The notes beneath the pieces were generated by a model, which saw only the letters and a list, made by a program, of their open reading frames with translations, was not told the DNA's origin and searched no databases. A program made the translations under genes and the position numbers. From assembly GCF_000429445.1 (NCBI RefSeq), contig NZ_AUBW01000011.1, positions 109,129 through 173,128 of the forward strand: a stretch of 64,000 nt of DNA, written 5' to 3'. The DNA is from Algoriphagus terrigena DSM 22685 (lineage in GTDB: Bacteria; Bacteroidota; Bacteroidia; Cytophagales; Cyclobacteriaceae). Shown here piece by piece: positions 8,767 through 18,118 of the stretch; position 1 is the first letter of the stretch; every line of letters begins with the position of its first letter.

Positions 8767-10134
8767 ATGATCTATAACTCCATCATCGATACCATCGGCA
8801 ATACGCCGATGATCCGCCTGAATAAGCTCGCCAAAGACATCAAAGGCGAGGTGCTAGTAAAGGTGGAATACTTCAACCCGGGCAATTCCATGAAAGACCG
8901 GATGGCGATCAAGATGGTGGAGGATGCAGAAAAAGCCGGGCTATTGAAGCCGGGCGGTACGCTCATCGAAGGCACGAGCGGCAATACCGGGATGGGTTTG
9001 GCGCTGGCCGCAGTCGCCAAAGGCTACAAGTGCATCTTCACCATGGCTGATAAGCAGTCCAAGGAGAAGATTGACATCCTCCGGGCTGTGGGTGCGGAAG
9101 TGGTCGTCTGCCCGACCAATGTGACACCTGACGATCCGAGGTCTTACTATTCGGTTGCCAAGAAGCTGAACCGTGATATTCCCAATTCTTTTTACCCCAA
9201 CCAATACGACAACCTGTCCAATTCGCTCGCTCACTACGAGACGACCGGGCCGGAAATCTGGAACGATACCGATGGGAAAATCACCCATTATGCAGCCGGT
9301 GTGGGCACTGGCGGATCCATGTGCGGTACCGCCAAATACCTCAAAGAGCAGAACTCTGCCGTTGTAACCGTCGGGATCGATACCTACGGTTCGGTTTTCA
9401 AAAAATACAAGGAGACCGGGATCTTCGATGAAAAGGAAGTTTATCCTTACCTGACCGAAGGAATTGGAGAGGATATCTTGCCTAAAAATGTGGATTTCAG
9501 TCTGATTGACCACTTTATCAAAGTGACAGACAAAGATGCTGCAGTGATGACCCGTCGATTGGCTAAAGAAGAAGGGCTTTTTGTGGGTTGGTCCTGCGGA
9601 TCGGCGGTACATGGAGCGCTGGAATATGCCAAAGAACACCTGAAAGAAGGGGACCGAATGGTGATCATCCTGCCCGATCACGGCACCCGATACCTCGGAA
9701 AAGTGTACAATGACGAGTGGATGAGGAATCACGGCTTTTTGGAAGACAAGTCCTTCTCGACCGCAAGAGATATCATTGCGTTGCGAGCAGGAACTTATCA
9801 TTTGCTTTCTGTGAAAAAAACCGATTCTGTCAAGGAAGCGATTGCGCTGATGAACGAGCGAAGCATCTCCCAGATTCCCGTGCTGGAAGGCGAGGAAGTC
9901 GTGGGCTGCCTGACAGACAACAAGCTTCTGTCCAAGATCATCGAAAATCCAACGCTGAAGGATGCGACAGTCGCTGAGGTGATGGAAAGCTCCATGCAGT
10001 TTGTAGCGCTGGATTCTACCTTGGACGTGCTGTCCTCGATGATTGAAAAAGAGAAGGCGGTCTTGGTCCGTGATAGCCTGGATAATATTCACATCATCAC
10101 CAAGCACGACATCCTGGAGGCGTTTACGAAGTGA
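8767..10134 (+). CDS. Cystathionine beta-synthase with C-terminal CBS pair
   Basis: A 455-residue PLP enzyme that joins serine (or O-acetylserine) to homocysteine to make cystathionine. The fold-type II core spans about residues 1-320: the Schiff-base lysine is in NPGNSMKDRM (Lys43), and the phosphate/amino acid loop is GTSGNTGMG. About residues 340-455 form two CBS domains, the architecture of full-length CBS rather than cysteine synthase, so effector binding is likely. The gene is alone, with a candidate promoter just upstream. Confidence 0.92.
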   Translation: MIYNSIIDTIGNTPMIRLNKLAKDIKGEVLVKVEYFNPGNSMKDRMAIKMVEDAEKAGLLKPGGTLIEGTSGNTGMGLALAAVAKGYKCIFTMADKQSKEKIDILRAVGAEVVVCPTNVTPDDPRSYYSVAKKLNRDIPNSFYPNQYDNLSNSLAHYETTGPEIWNDTDGKITHYAAGVGTGGSMCGTAKYLKEQNSAVVTVGIDTYGSVFKKYKETGIFDEKEVYPYLTEGIGEDILPKNVDFSLIDHFIKVTDKDAAVMTRRLAKEEGLFVGWSCGSAVHGALEYAKEHLKEGDRMVIILPDHGTRYLGKVYNDEWMRNHGFLEDKSFSTARDIIALRAGTYHLLSVKKTDSVKEAIALMNERSISQIPVLEGEEVVGCLTDNKLLSKIIENPTLKDATVAEVMESSMQFVALDSTLDVLSSMIEKEKAVLVRDSLDNIHIITKHDILEAFTK

Positions 10135-10327
10135 GTGGATTGAAAAATTTCAAGATTGTAAGATTGAAAAATGGCTACAAGCGGCGCGGTAAGGTGTTCA
10201 GCACCGGCTGAAAGCCCGTAAATTGTAAACTTGTGCTGAGCGTAGCCGAAGCATCAAAAATCTAAAATATCGGGAGTTCGGAAGTCCGAAATGTCCGTTA
10301 CTCGATAGAAAGCGTACATCAGTAGCA
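10135..10327. other. Intergenic gap with REP-like remnants
   Basis: Contains word repeats (TTCAAGATTGTAAGATTGAAAAA) near 10142-10165 and the phrase GTGCTGAGCGTAGCCGAAG near 10234, a REP-like sequence related to the CCCTTCGAGTTCGCTCAGGG copy near 62203. I see no gene. Confidence 0.35.
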
Positions 10328-10984
10328 ATGACACCATCACAGATTCAAAAGCTGTTTCAGCAATACCCCGAGTTCAGTATCCAAGAAAGTCTCAAAAAGG
10401 GCTGGGAAATATTCAAGGTTCAGCCCCTAAATTCGGTCGCCTTTGCGATGTTGATTTTCTCCATTCAGGGGCTTTCGACTTTATATCTTAAAGATTTCAG
10501 TCTGCTGATCAGTATTATCATTTCCCCAGCCTTGACAGCGGGATTTTTCCTCGTAGCCAACCGAATCAGCCGCGGTGTGGAGGTTCAGTTCTCCAATTAT
10601 TTCGACGGTTTTTCCTATTGGGGGATCTTGATTGTCACCTCTTTGGTGTCTGGAATTATCATCTTTTTTGGAATTCTGTTACTGATCATTCCCGGAATCT
10701 ACCTGGCCGTGGCATTTACTTTTGCCATTCCCTTTGCCTTATATTCCGGTACAGATTTTTGGACTTCCCTAGAGCTGAGCCTTAAACTGATCACCAAGAA
10801 TTGGTGGAAGTTCTTTGGCTTTGTGATCGTGCTGCTAGTCTTCAACATCCTAGGATTCTTGTGTTTTTTTATCGGGATTTTGGTGACAATCCCGGTGAGT
10901 TATTTTGCGATTTATGCAGTTTTTGAGGAGTTGACGCGGGATGCGCTGGCGGAGCCGGAGGTTATTCATGCGCCAGAATCATAG
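10328..10984 (+). CDS. Multi-pass membrane protein of unknown function
   Basis: A 218-residue protein with a soluble N-terminus (about 35 residues) and about five to six membrane helices. The spacing of paired helices with the motif LLLIIPGIYLAVAF is typical of uncharacterised bacterial membrane proteins related to the glycerophosphodiester phosphodiesterase membrane domain; that relation is an impression, not a proven match. Its last 23 bp overlap tail-to-tail with the acyltransferase gene on the other strand. Confidence 0.8.
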   Translation: MTPSQIQKLFQQYPEFSIQESLKKGWEIFKVQPLNSVAFAMLIFSIQGLSTLYLKDFSLLISIIISPALTAGFFLVANRISRGVEVQFSNYFDGFSYWGILIVTSLVSGIIIFFGILLLIIPGIYLAVAFTFAIPFALYSGTDFWTSLELSLKLITKNWWKFFGFVIVLLVFNILGFLCFFIGILVTIPVSYFAIYAVFEELTRDALAEPEVIHAPES

Positions 10985-11690
10985 CCTCCAGCCGGTTTCT
11001 GCTTTTATCAGCGAGGTCATTTACAGCTGTGTCTGAAGGAAGGGGAGGAGTGATGGCACCTGAGAAATAGACCCTGACTTTGCCCGGAGCAAGCAAAAGA
11101 GAACCCCGAGCCATGATCTTGTCCGCACCGATGATCGCCATCGGAAGGATGGGGATTTGGGTTTCGACAGCAAGGCGAAAAGCACCTTTTTGAAAAGGAA
11201 GCAAAGTCTCTGCTGAATTGTTTCTGGTGCCTTCCGGAGCCACCACGATGGAGATGCCCTGATTAAGAAAACGGACGAGCTTCTCCACACTGATTCGCCT
11301 CGATTCCGCATCACTGCGATCTACCCACACGGCCAGCATGCCGACCACCGTGCCGAAAACCGGGATTTTTGACAGTTCCTTTTTACCGATGGAACGGACT
11401 TCCTGAGGGATCATCAGCGGGATCACGGGTGCGTCGACGAAGGACCGGTGATTGAAGATGTAGATGTAAGGCTTGCTTCGATCGATATTCTCTAACCCAT
11501 GTACTTCGTAGCGGACGCCCGAGAGGAAGGACCAAATTCCCGCCCAAAGGCGGATAAAGAAAAACGATACCTTGTCACCCCGCTCGCTGATCAGTAACGG
11601 AACCAGGATAAACAAGCTGAAGACCAGCATCAGTGCGACAAACAGCAGCACTGAATAAATGGTATAAATCCACTGGAAGAATTTGATCAT
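10962..11690 (-). CDS. 1-acyl-sn-glycerol-3-phosphate acyltransferase (PlsC family)
   Basis: A 242-residue membrane acyltransferase that would transfer a second acyl chain in phosphatidic acid synthesis. An N-terminal hydrophobic anchor (about residues 5-33) precedes the catalytic HX4D motif (His81 to Asp86, in NHRSFVD) and the EGTR substrate-binding motif at 153-156. A related ornithine-lipid or lysophospholipid role cannot be excluded. It ends inside the last codons of the convergent membrane protein gene. Confidence 0.9.
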   Translation of the reverse strand: MIKFFQWIYTIYSVLLFVALMLVFSLFILVPLLISERGDKVSFFFIRLWAGIWSFLSGVRYEVHGLENIDRSKPYIYIFNHRSFVDAPVIPLMIPQEVRSIGKKELSKIPVFGTVVGMLAVWVDRSDAESRRISVEKLVRFLNQGISIVVAPEGTRNNSAETLLPFQKGAFRLAVETQIPILPMAIIGADKIMARGSLLLAPGKVRVYFSGAITPPLPSDTAVNDLADKSRNRLEAMILAHE

Positions 11691-12066
11691 CCGGAATATT
11701 CGTTATTTTTGGGTTCGTAATTAACCTTCAACTCTTTGTTTGCAGGCCTCGTTCCGATCCGTCGGGGCGAGGCTTAATTTTTTCTCGTAGGCAGTTTTAG
11801 CCCGAAGGCCCCTGAGAATGGCTTTTCATACATGAACTGAGTTATTGGATTTTTATACAACCTCTAATTTTTTGTTGGTACGACAGGCCTTTTTCAAAGA
11901 AACAACAGCTGATGAGTGGTCCTAAATCGCTGAATCCTTGATCAAAGCGGTATGCATTATTTCAAGTTCGGCATTCCTTATTTAACATTATTTTCCTACT
12001 TTTGCAGTCCGTTCGAGTGAGCGGTGTGCTTTGGAGTATTCAAGGTGCTGATTTCTAACCACAAAA
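11691..12066. other. Long gap upstream of rpsA
   Basis: No protein gene is visible. CGAGGCTTAATTTTTTCTCG near 11768 contains a weak hairpin with T-run. The right part carries the candidate rpsA -7 element (11997-12004) and about 60 bp of probable untranslated leader. Confidence 0.4.
11997..12004 (+). promoter_or_regulatory. Candidate -7 promoter element for rpsA
   Basis: TACTTTTG matches TAnnTTTG. It lies about 110 bp before the rpsA start and would give an mRNA leader of roughly 100 nt. There is no TTTG at the ideal 19-bp spacing, so support rests on the -7 element and position. Confidence 0.45.
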
Positions 12067-12106
12067 CTTCAGTCCGATGACTCTGGGACTGAGGCTAATC
12101 AGAGTC
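12067..12106 (+). promoter_or_regulatory. H-type pseudoknot in the rpsA leader
   Basis: Stem 1 pairs CTTCAGTCC (12067-12075) with GGACTGAGG (12086-12094), 9 bp with one G-U. The loop sequence GACTCTG (12079-12085) is perfectly complementary over 7 bp to CAGAGTC (12100-12106) just downstream, giving an H-type pseudoknot with loops of 3 and 5 nt. It ends 8 nt before the rpsA ATG. Position and geometry suggest translational autocontrol by S1; this is inference from pairing alone. Confidence 0.55.
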
Positions 12107-12114
12107 GAAAAACT

Positions 12115-13893
12115 ATGTCTAGTACAAAAGAATTTGATTGGGACGCGTTCGACACCAAAGGTTTTGGTGAAGGCTATTCCAAAGAGCAACGTGAGCAAAT
12201 GGTCGCAATGTACGAAGGTACATTGGGCGAAATCACTGAGAAAGAAGTCATCAAAGGTACCGTAGTAGGTGTCAATGAGAAGGATGTAATCATCAACATC
12301 GGCTTCAAATCTGATGGATTGGTTCCACTTTCTGAATTCAGAGATTTGGAGTCCATCAAGCCAGGTGACACTGTTGAGGTGTTCATCGAGGAGCAGGAAA
12401 ACGCGTTGGGTCAGTTGATCCTTTCCCGTAAGAAAGCAAAAATCGTCCGTGCTTGGCAGGATATCGAGAGCGCTCTTGAAAACGACAGCGTGATCGAAGG
12501 TCTTGTGAAGAGAAGAACCAAAGGTGGTCTGATCGTAGATATCTACGGTGTAGAGGCTTTCTTGCCAGGTTCTCAGATCGACGTGAAGCCTATCAGAGAT
12601 TTCGATATCTATGTAGGTAAGAAGATGGAAGTGAAAGTGGTGAAAATCAACCACGCAAATGATAACGTAGTAGTTTCTCACAAAGTGCTCATCGAGAAAG
12701 ATCTCGAGAAGCAAAAAGCTGAGATCCTCAACAATCTTGAGAAAGGTCAAGTGTTGGAAGGTGTGATCAAGAACATGACCAACTTCGGTGTATTCATCGA
12801 CTTGGGTGGTGTAGATGGTCTACTTCACATCACAGATATCTCTTGGGGTCGTATCAACCATCCGGAAGAAGTATTGCAGCTTGATCAGAAAGTTCAGATT
12901 GTGGTTCTTGACTTCGATGATGACAAGAGAAGAATTTCTCTGGGTATGAAGCAGTTGACTTCCCATCCTTGGGATTCTTTGGCTTCTAGCCTTGAGATCG
13001 GCTCAAGAGTACAAGGCAAGATCGTAAATGTAGCTGACTACGGTGCGTTCCTTGAATTGGCTCCTGGCGTAGAAGGTCTGATCCACGTATCTGAAATGAG
13101 CTGGTCTCAGCACTTGAGAAACCCAGCTGACTTCGTGAAAGTCGGTGACGAAATCGAAGCAGTAGTCTTGACTTTGGACAAAGACGATCGCAAGATGTCT
13201 TTGGGTATCAAGCAACTGACTGAAGATCCTTGGACTAAGAACGACATGAGCACCAAGTACGCGGTAGGTTCTAAGCACAAAGGAGTGGTAAGAAACCTGA
13301 CCAACTTCGGTCTTTTCCTTGAATTGGAAGAGGGTATCGACGGCTTGGTTCACGTATCTGACCTTTCTTGGACTAAGAAAATCAAGCACCCATCTGAGTT
13401 TGTAAAAGTAGGTGACGAGCTGGCAGTAGCCGTGCTTGAGCTTGACGTAGACAACAGAAGATTGGCACTTGGTCACAAGCAGTTGGAAGAAAACCCTTGG
13501 GATACTTTCGAAACTGTGTTCCCAGTAGGATCTATCCACAAGTGTACTGTAAACTCTAAGAACGACAAAGGTGCGGTTCTTGAGCTTCCTTACGGTTTGG
13601 AAGGCTTCGCTACTGTGAAAAATCTGGAGAAAGAAGACGGCTCTCAAGTAGAGGTTGGCGAATCTTTGGATTTCAGAGTGACCGAATTCTCTAAAGACGA
13701 TAAGCGTATCGTTCTTTCTCACACTGCTACCTTCAGAGAAGAAGCAAAAGCTCCTAAGAAAGCTGCTGCTCCTGCAGGCCCAGGTAAAAAGAAAGAAGAT
13801 TCAGTAGAGATGCCTGCTCAAGCTGAGAAATCAACCTTGGGTGACATCGATGCTCTTGCTGAGTTGAAAGAGAAAATGGAAGGTAAAAAGTAA
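12115..13893 (+). CDS. rpsA: 30S ribosomal protein S1
   Basis: A 592-residue protein with six consecutive S1 (OB-fold) RNA-binding repeats, visible from recurring blocks such as TNFGVFIDLGGVDGLLHITD, DYGAFLELAPGVEGLIHVSE and TNFGLFLELEEGIDGLVHVS, each about 85 residues apart. S1 helps the 30S subunit bind mRNA, which matters in Bacteroidota where Shine-Dalgarno use is weak. The C-terminal tail (about 545-592) is Ala/Lys-rich. Codon use is more biased (GGT, AAG, TCT) than in neighbours, as in highly expressed genes. It has its own terminator. Confidence 0.97.
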   Translation: MSSTKEFDWDAFDTKGFGEGYSKEQREQMVAMYEGTLGEITEKEVIKGTVVGVNEKDVIINIGFKSDGLVPLSEFRDLESIKPGDTVEVFIEEQENALGQLILSRKKAKIVRAWQDIESALENDSVIEGLVKRRTKGGLIVDIYGVEAFLPGSQIDVKPIRDFDIYVGKKMEVKVVKINHANDNVVVSHKVLIEKDLEKQKAEILNNLEKGQVLEGVIKNMTNFGVFIDLGGVDGLLHITDISWGRINHPEEVLQLDQKVQIVVLDFDDDKRRISLGMKQLTSHPWDSLASSLEIGSRVQGKIVNVADYGAFLELAPGVEGLIHVSEMSWSQHLRNPADFVKVGDEIEAVVLTLDKDDRKMSLGIKQLTEDPWTKNDMSTKYAVGSKHKGVVRNLTNFGLFLELEEGIDGLVHVSDLSWTKKIKHPSEFVKVGDELAVAVLELDVDNRRLALGHKQLEENPWDTFETVFPVGSIHKCTVNSKNDKGAVLELPYGLEGFATVKNLEKEDGSQVEVGESLDFRVTEFSKDDKRIVLSHTATFREEAKAPKKAAAPAGPGKKKEDSVEMPAQAEKSTLGDIDALAELKEKMEGKK

Positions 13894-13931
13894 GATTAAA
13901 GACGCAAGACTTTAAATCTTAGACAATAGAG

Positions 13932-13962
13932 AAACGCCGGCTGCAGAGTCGGCGTTTTTTTG
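13932..13962 (+). terminator. Rho-independent terminator after rpsA
   Basis: AAACGCCG (13932-13939) pairs with CGGCGTTT (13950-13957), followed by a T-run. It ends the rpsA transcript about 40 bp after the stop. Confidence 0.9.
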
Positions 13963-14146
13963 TTTTGGAGCTGCTTATCCGGAAGCTGCGTTTTACACAG
14001 TAGCTTCACTTGACTAAAGCGTTTGTAGCATTTTCGCTTGGTGTTTCGTTAGGCTTTGGGTACTTTTCCAAAACCCTTTTCTCTCAATTTATCTAATTAC
14101 AAACCAATGAGCCAGTTAACTTTCCAGGATTGACTCAGAACAAACC

Positions 14147-15400
14147 ATGAAAAATTACACACTTTTACTTTTGTTGGTTCTCGTTTTTTCATCCTGTGAG
14201 AGCTTTGATGATCCCATTCCGGAGGGGTCTTCGCTTGAGGTACCCATGTTGATTTCTGAGATCGTCAGTCCGACTGAAGTGTTGCTCACTTGGAATTCCG
14301 CTCAAATTTGCGCCGGGTTTTGTCCGTCGGTTGTGCCGGCCAGCTATTACGAGATATGGGCAAAGTCGCTTACTTCCAGCATTGATTATAAGCTAGGGGA
14401 GGCTCCGGCTGGATCGACGACCTATCAGATAGAGGGCTTGGAGCCTGGCGTGGTGCAGGAGTTTTTTGTGATTGCAAAAAGAGCAAATGTCCGGAATCCG
14501 AGCAATAGTGTGATGGTCGCCCCCAACGAGCTTCCGGCTGCGGAGGCTGTTTTTCAAAAAGAAGGATTTGACTACATCACTCACCCGCAAGTCTCACCCG
14601 ATGGCACTGAAGTAGTATATGCTTTGTCCGACGCCGGTGCTGCTGGAAGTTCCCAGAATGTGTTTTTGTATGACTTGACAAGCAAGTCGGAGCGGTTGGT
14701 TCGGGAAAATGGCCAATATCCATCCTGGTCGGCAGGCGGAGAAAAGTTGGTGTTCGTAAGTGAAGAAGCGAATTCCTCGGTTCTTAGTGAATTTGCACTC
14801 GCAACTGGAACAGCGACCCAAGTCATGGATAATTCCTACAAGATGCATTACCCACTATTCGGGGAAGACGATGAGACTTTGCTCTATTTCTTAGACAGTT
14901 TGGAGGCAGGAGAATCAGGTTTTATGGAGCTTACGGAAACGGATACGGCTTTTCTTCACCCAGTAGAATATCCAGAGAATGCAAGACCCACAGTATTGGG
15001 GATAAGCTATTCGGCGGAATCCAGCCAAGTGGTCTACAGCACTTCCTTCCCCAAAGACACTCCAAGTGGTTTTTCTTATGATTTGGTTGGGTTTAGGTTG
15101 GATAATACGGAAGCCGTGATAGACTTGGAGGTGTCTGATTGGAATGATACTAATCCGTCTTTCGGTCCCACAGATTCGGATTTGCTGGCCTTTGTCTCCG
15201 ACAGATCGGGAATGGAGCAAGTGTGGGTCAAAAATACCACGACGCAGCAGCTAGTCCAGGTTACTGACTTTCAGGACGGTGAGCAGATCATTGTCGGCGT
15301 GGTAGGTTTGAGTTGGAGTGGGCAGACTTTGTTTGTCAATATCGCCAACGCGCAGGGGACCACCACGCTCTTAAGTATCGACGTTTCTTCGTTGTTGTAA
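14147..15400 (+). CDS. Lipoprotein with fibronectin III and TolB-like propeller
   Basis: A 417-residue lipoprotein: signal peptide ending in the lipobox FSSC (Cys near residue 19). About residues 30-125 read as a fibronectin type III domain (SPTEVLLTWNSAQ; TTYQIEGLEPG), and about 135-415 as PD40/TolB-type beta-propeller repeats (DGTEVVYALSD, FVSDRSGMEQVWV). The protein is probably surface or periplasmic and binds a protein or glycan partner, which is unknown. It stands before a second small lipoprotein in the same direction. Confidence 0.85.
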   Translation: MKNYTLLLLLVLVFSSCESFDDPIPEGSSLEVPMLISEIVSPTEVLLTWNSAQICAGFCPSVVPASYYEIWAKSLTSSIDYKLGEAPAGSTTYQIEGLEPGVVQEFFVIAKRANVRNPSNSVMVAPNELPAAEAVFQKEGFDYITHPQVSPDGTEVVYALSDAGAAGSSQNVFLYDLTSKSERLVRENGQYPSWSAGGEKLVFVSEEANSSVLSEFALATGTATQVMDNSYKMHYPLFGEDDETLLYFLDSLEAGESGFMELTETDTAFLHPVEYPENARPTVLGISYSAESSQVVYSTSFPKDTPSGFSYDLVGFRLDNTEAVIDLEVSDWNDTNPSFGPTDSDLLAFVSDRSGMEQVWVKNTTTQQLVQVTDFQDGEQIIVGVVGLSWSGQTLFVNIANAQGTTTLLSIDVSSLL

Positions 15401-15456
15401 GATTGGCGGTGTAGCGAACGGCAGGTCGATTCCGTTTTTTTCATAAACTGACACTG

Positions 15457-15870
15457 ATGAGTATGAAATATTTTTGGATTGGGATTGTTGCGCTTGTCTC
15501 TTTTTCCTCCTGCGACCGGGAAGATGACCTGCCTTTTGAACTGACTGCCGAGGGCCTAATCGGTACCTGGGAGCACTTTCAATCTCAGGGGAATACCGGC
15601 GGGGGTGACTATTGGACTCCCTATGAGGCTTCCGGCCGGACGATTACCTTTCTTCCAGGTGGAAAATTCAAATCTGTCGATTATTTCGTTTGTGGTGAGG
15701 GTGATTACACAGTCGCCGACCGAACCGTGACGTTTCTGTTTGATTGCGAAGAAGAGGTGCCCGAGCGAAATTACTTCCTGGGAGAAAAAGAAGGCGATCT
15801 CGTCCTCTCGCCAGGCTTGCCCTATATGTGTATTGAAGGATGTTCTTATATATTCAAGAAGATTGAATAA
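15457..15870 (+). CDS. Small lipocalin-like lipoprotein
   Basis: A 137-residue lipoprotein with lipobox FSSC (Cys near residue 20). The segment beginning LIGTWEHFQSQG, with FLPGGKFKS and GDYTVADRTVTF, matches the lipocalin-like repeat pattern common in Bacteroidota lipoproteins. ATG at 15463 is an equally possible start. The function is unknown. It converges with the molybdenum hydroxylase gene, 5 bp apart. Confidence 0.8.
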   Translation: MSMKYFWIGIVALVSFSSCDREDDLPFELTAEGLIGTWEHFQSQGNTGGGDYWTPYEASGRTITFLPGGKFKSVDYFVCGEGDYTVADRTVTFLFDCEEEVPERNYFLGEKEGDLVLSPGLPYMCIEGCSYIFKKIE

Positions 15871-15875
15871 GCAGA

Positions 15876-18116
15876 CTAGCTGATCGCGTCCCAATCAATC
15901 TTTTCAGCCTTCAGCGGCAAATCTCTGATCCGGCTTCCGGTTGCGTCAAAGATTGCATTCGCAATCGCAGCAGATACCGGTCCCATCGCAGCTTCTCCGG
16001 CCCCCATCGGTGGCGTATCTGGACGGTCAATGAGATGAACTTCAATCTCGGGTGTCTGAATAGTCCGTAGGATCGGATAGGAAGTCCAATCTGTGCTTTT
16101 GATCCCATCCTGATCGTATCGGACTTCTTCGATCATGCTCCAACTGGCGGATTGGATCATTCCGCCTTCCGTCTGGTTTTTGAGTCCGTCGGGATTGATG
16201 ACCAGCCCAGAGTCGATCACACCTGTGAGTTTTTTGAGTTGGTAAGTTTTGGCTTCCCGGTCGATTTCCACCTCGGCCAAGACAGCAAAGTAGGACGTGG
16301 AATTTTTATAGCGGGAGTAAGCAATACCAAAACCGTAGCCAGCGGCTTTTTGTCTGGACTTCCATCCGGTCTTTTCTGCCAGCGTTTCCAGCACCGCCTT
16401 CGCCCTTGGATCTTCCAGATTCCTCAGCCGAAAGTCAATCGGATCATTTCCTGATTTTTGGATTAATTCATCCAAAAATGACTCCATTGCAAAGGTATTT
16501 CCGTACGCTCCCAAGCCCCGCAGAGAGGAGGTGCGAAGTGGGCCTGAATAGTTGTAGAGGTGAAGCTGCTTTGCCGCAATCGTATATTCTGGGATTCCAT
16601 TTCGGTAAGAGCCTCCAGAAAAACCGCCTTTTTTGAACGGAAAAGGAGGGGCCAAGTGTCTTGCCGACACGAAACTTGCCGCTTGGCCATTAGGTCGGGT
16701 GCTGTGCGAGTCTGACCAGACGTTGGTGTCCCAAGCCAGGATTTTTCCATCGGAATCCATCCCTGCCGAAAGCTGGAAGCTCATCGCCGTGCCGTAGGGT
16801 TCCCATTTGTGTTCATCCTCCCGCATCCATTGGAGGCGAACGTGCGTGCCGGGCATTTCTTTGGCGATCAACGCCGCCTCGCCAGACACATCATCGGAAC
16901 CGTTTTGCCCATAGCAACCGGAGCCAGGCACTCCGATGCAGCGGATTTTTTCTTCCTCCAGCGAAAAAAGGTCGGCCAAGGTTCCGCGCACAGGATAGAC
17001 ACCCTGCGTGGCAGTCCAGACGGTGAGGAGATCCGCTTCCCAAAGTGCCACCGCGCAGGATGGACCCATAGAGGCATGCATCGTGTAAGGCTTGAAGTAT
17101 TCCGCTTGGTGATTGATCGGCGCTTTTGCGATCACATCCGCGATCCCCGGTGAGAGTTTGACTTCCTCAGGTTTGCCGGCCGTACTTTTCATCGAATCAA
17201 AGAGTTGATCGGAAGGAGTTTCAATCGGGGCCTTGTTCCAAACTGCCAGCGATTTTAGCTTTTCACGAGCTTTTACTGCCTGATATTCCCGCTCAGCGAC
17301 TACCGCCAGGAAGCTTCCGTTTTTGATGACTTTCAATACGCCGGGCATGGATTCTATCCCACTGAGATCGATTGAAGCCAAGCGGTCTTGGTAAGACGGC
17401 GGGTGAAAAATTCTGGCGTGAACCGTCCCCGGCATTCTCAGATCGTGGACGAAATGCGATTCGCCCTTGACCATCTTCTGGATGTCGTCTCGTTTGACCG
17501 ACTGGCCGACGTACTTGTATTGACTTGGATTTTTTGGGACGGCCTCTCCGGTGATTTTTTCTTCGATGAACTTTCCCTCCAGAAGCTGCCAATAGCTGAT
17601 CTCGTCGCCTTTGGGTGATTTGATGATCCCGTTTGCCACGGTTAGCGACTCAGGAGAAGTGTTCCATTTTTGCGCGGCTAGCTTGAGCAGGTAAAGCCTT
17701 GCTTCTGCAGCGGCGTTGCGGATGGCTTTCCCGCTTCCTTCCACGGAGTTGCTCCCCGCAGTGAAACCCTCATTCGCAGTCTGTCCCGTGTCAGAGTTGA
17801 TGATGCGGCAGCGGGCGGGTTCGATGTCGAGTTCTTCAGCGGCGATCTGGATCAAAGCGGTTTTGATTCCCTGCCCGAGTTCCTGCTTGCCGGACAGCAC
17901 AGTCAGATATCCCTCGGCATCCAGTCGAATCCAGGAGTCGATCAGCTTATTGTCGATATGTGGTCTGAGTGGAGTTCCCTCATAAGGCGGGATTTCGAGG
18001 GACGCGCCTTTTGTTTCGCAAGATGCAAATGGGTAAAGGCTGAATCCGATCATCAGATGTCCGGTGCTTTTGAGGAAAGACCGCCGGCTTGCGTTGGCTG
18101 TTTCTAACTCTTTCAT
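15876..18116 (-). CDS. Molybdenum hydroxylase large subunit (isoquinoline 1-oxidoreductase beta type)
   Basis: A 746-residue xanthine-oxidase-family protein binding molybdopterin. The start at 18116 (MKELETANASRRSFLKST) gives a twin-arginine signal at once, unlike the longer frame start at 18182. The order is Tat signal, short linker, then the aldehyde oxidase/xanthine dehydrogenase domains: QELGQGIKTALIQIAAEELD near the N-terminus and GAGEAAMGPVSAAIANAIFD near the C-terminus, whose Glu is the expected catalytic base. It pairs with the 2Fe-2S subunit encoded 2 bp upstream. The substrate (an aldehyde or N-heterocycle) is unknown. Confidence 0.9.
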   Translation of the reverse strand: MKELETANASRRSFLKSTGHLMIGFSLYPFASCETKGASLEIPPYEGTPLRPHIDNKLIDSWIRLDAEGYLTVLSGKQELGQGIKTALIQIAAEELDIEPARCRIINSDTGQTANEGFTAGSNSVEGSGKAIRNAAAEARLYLLKLAAQKWNTSPESLTVANGIIKSPKGDEISYWQLLEGKFIEEKITGEAVPKNPSQYKYVGQSVKRDDIQKMVKGESHFVHDLRMPGTVHARIFHPPSYQDRLASIDLSGIESMPGVLKVIKNGSFLAVVAEREYQAVKAREKLKSLAVWNKAPIETPSDQLFDSMKSTAGKPEEVKLSPGIADVIAKAPINHQAEYFKPYTMHASMGPSCAVALWEADLLTVWTATQGVYPVRGTLADLFSLEEEKIRCIGVPGSGCYGQNGSDDVSGEAALIAKEMPGTHVRLQWMREDEHKWEPYGTAMSFQLSAGMDSDGKILAWDTNVWSDSHSTRPNGQAASFVSARHLAPPFPFKKGGFSGGSYRNGIPEYTIAAKQLHLYNYSGPLRTSSLRGLGAYGNTFAMESFLDELIQKSGNDPIDFRLRNLEDPRAKAVLETLAEKTGWKSRQKAAGYGFGIAYSRYKNSTSYFAVLAEVEIDREAKTYQLKKLTGVIDSGLVINPDGLKNQTEGGMIQSASWSMIEEVRYDQDGIKSTDWTSYPILRTIQTPEIEVHLIDRPDTPPMGAGEAAMGPVSAAIANAIFDATGSRIRDLPLKAEKIDWDAIS

Positions 18117-18118
18117 GC

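Noticed and set aside
8941..10107. 388-codon minus-strand frame opposite cystathionine beta-synthase
   Set aside because: Shadow of a clearly coding plus-strand gene with PLP and CBS motifs.
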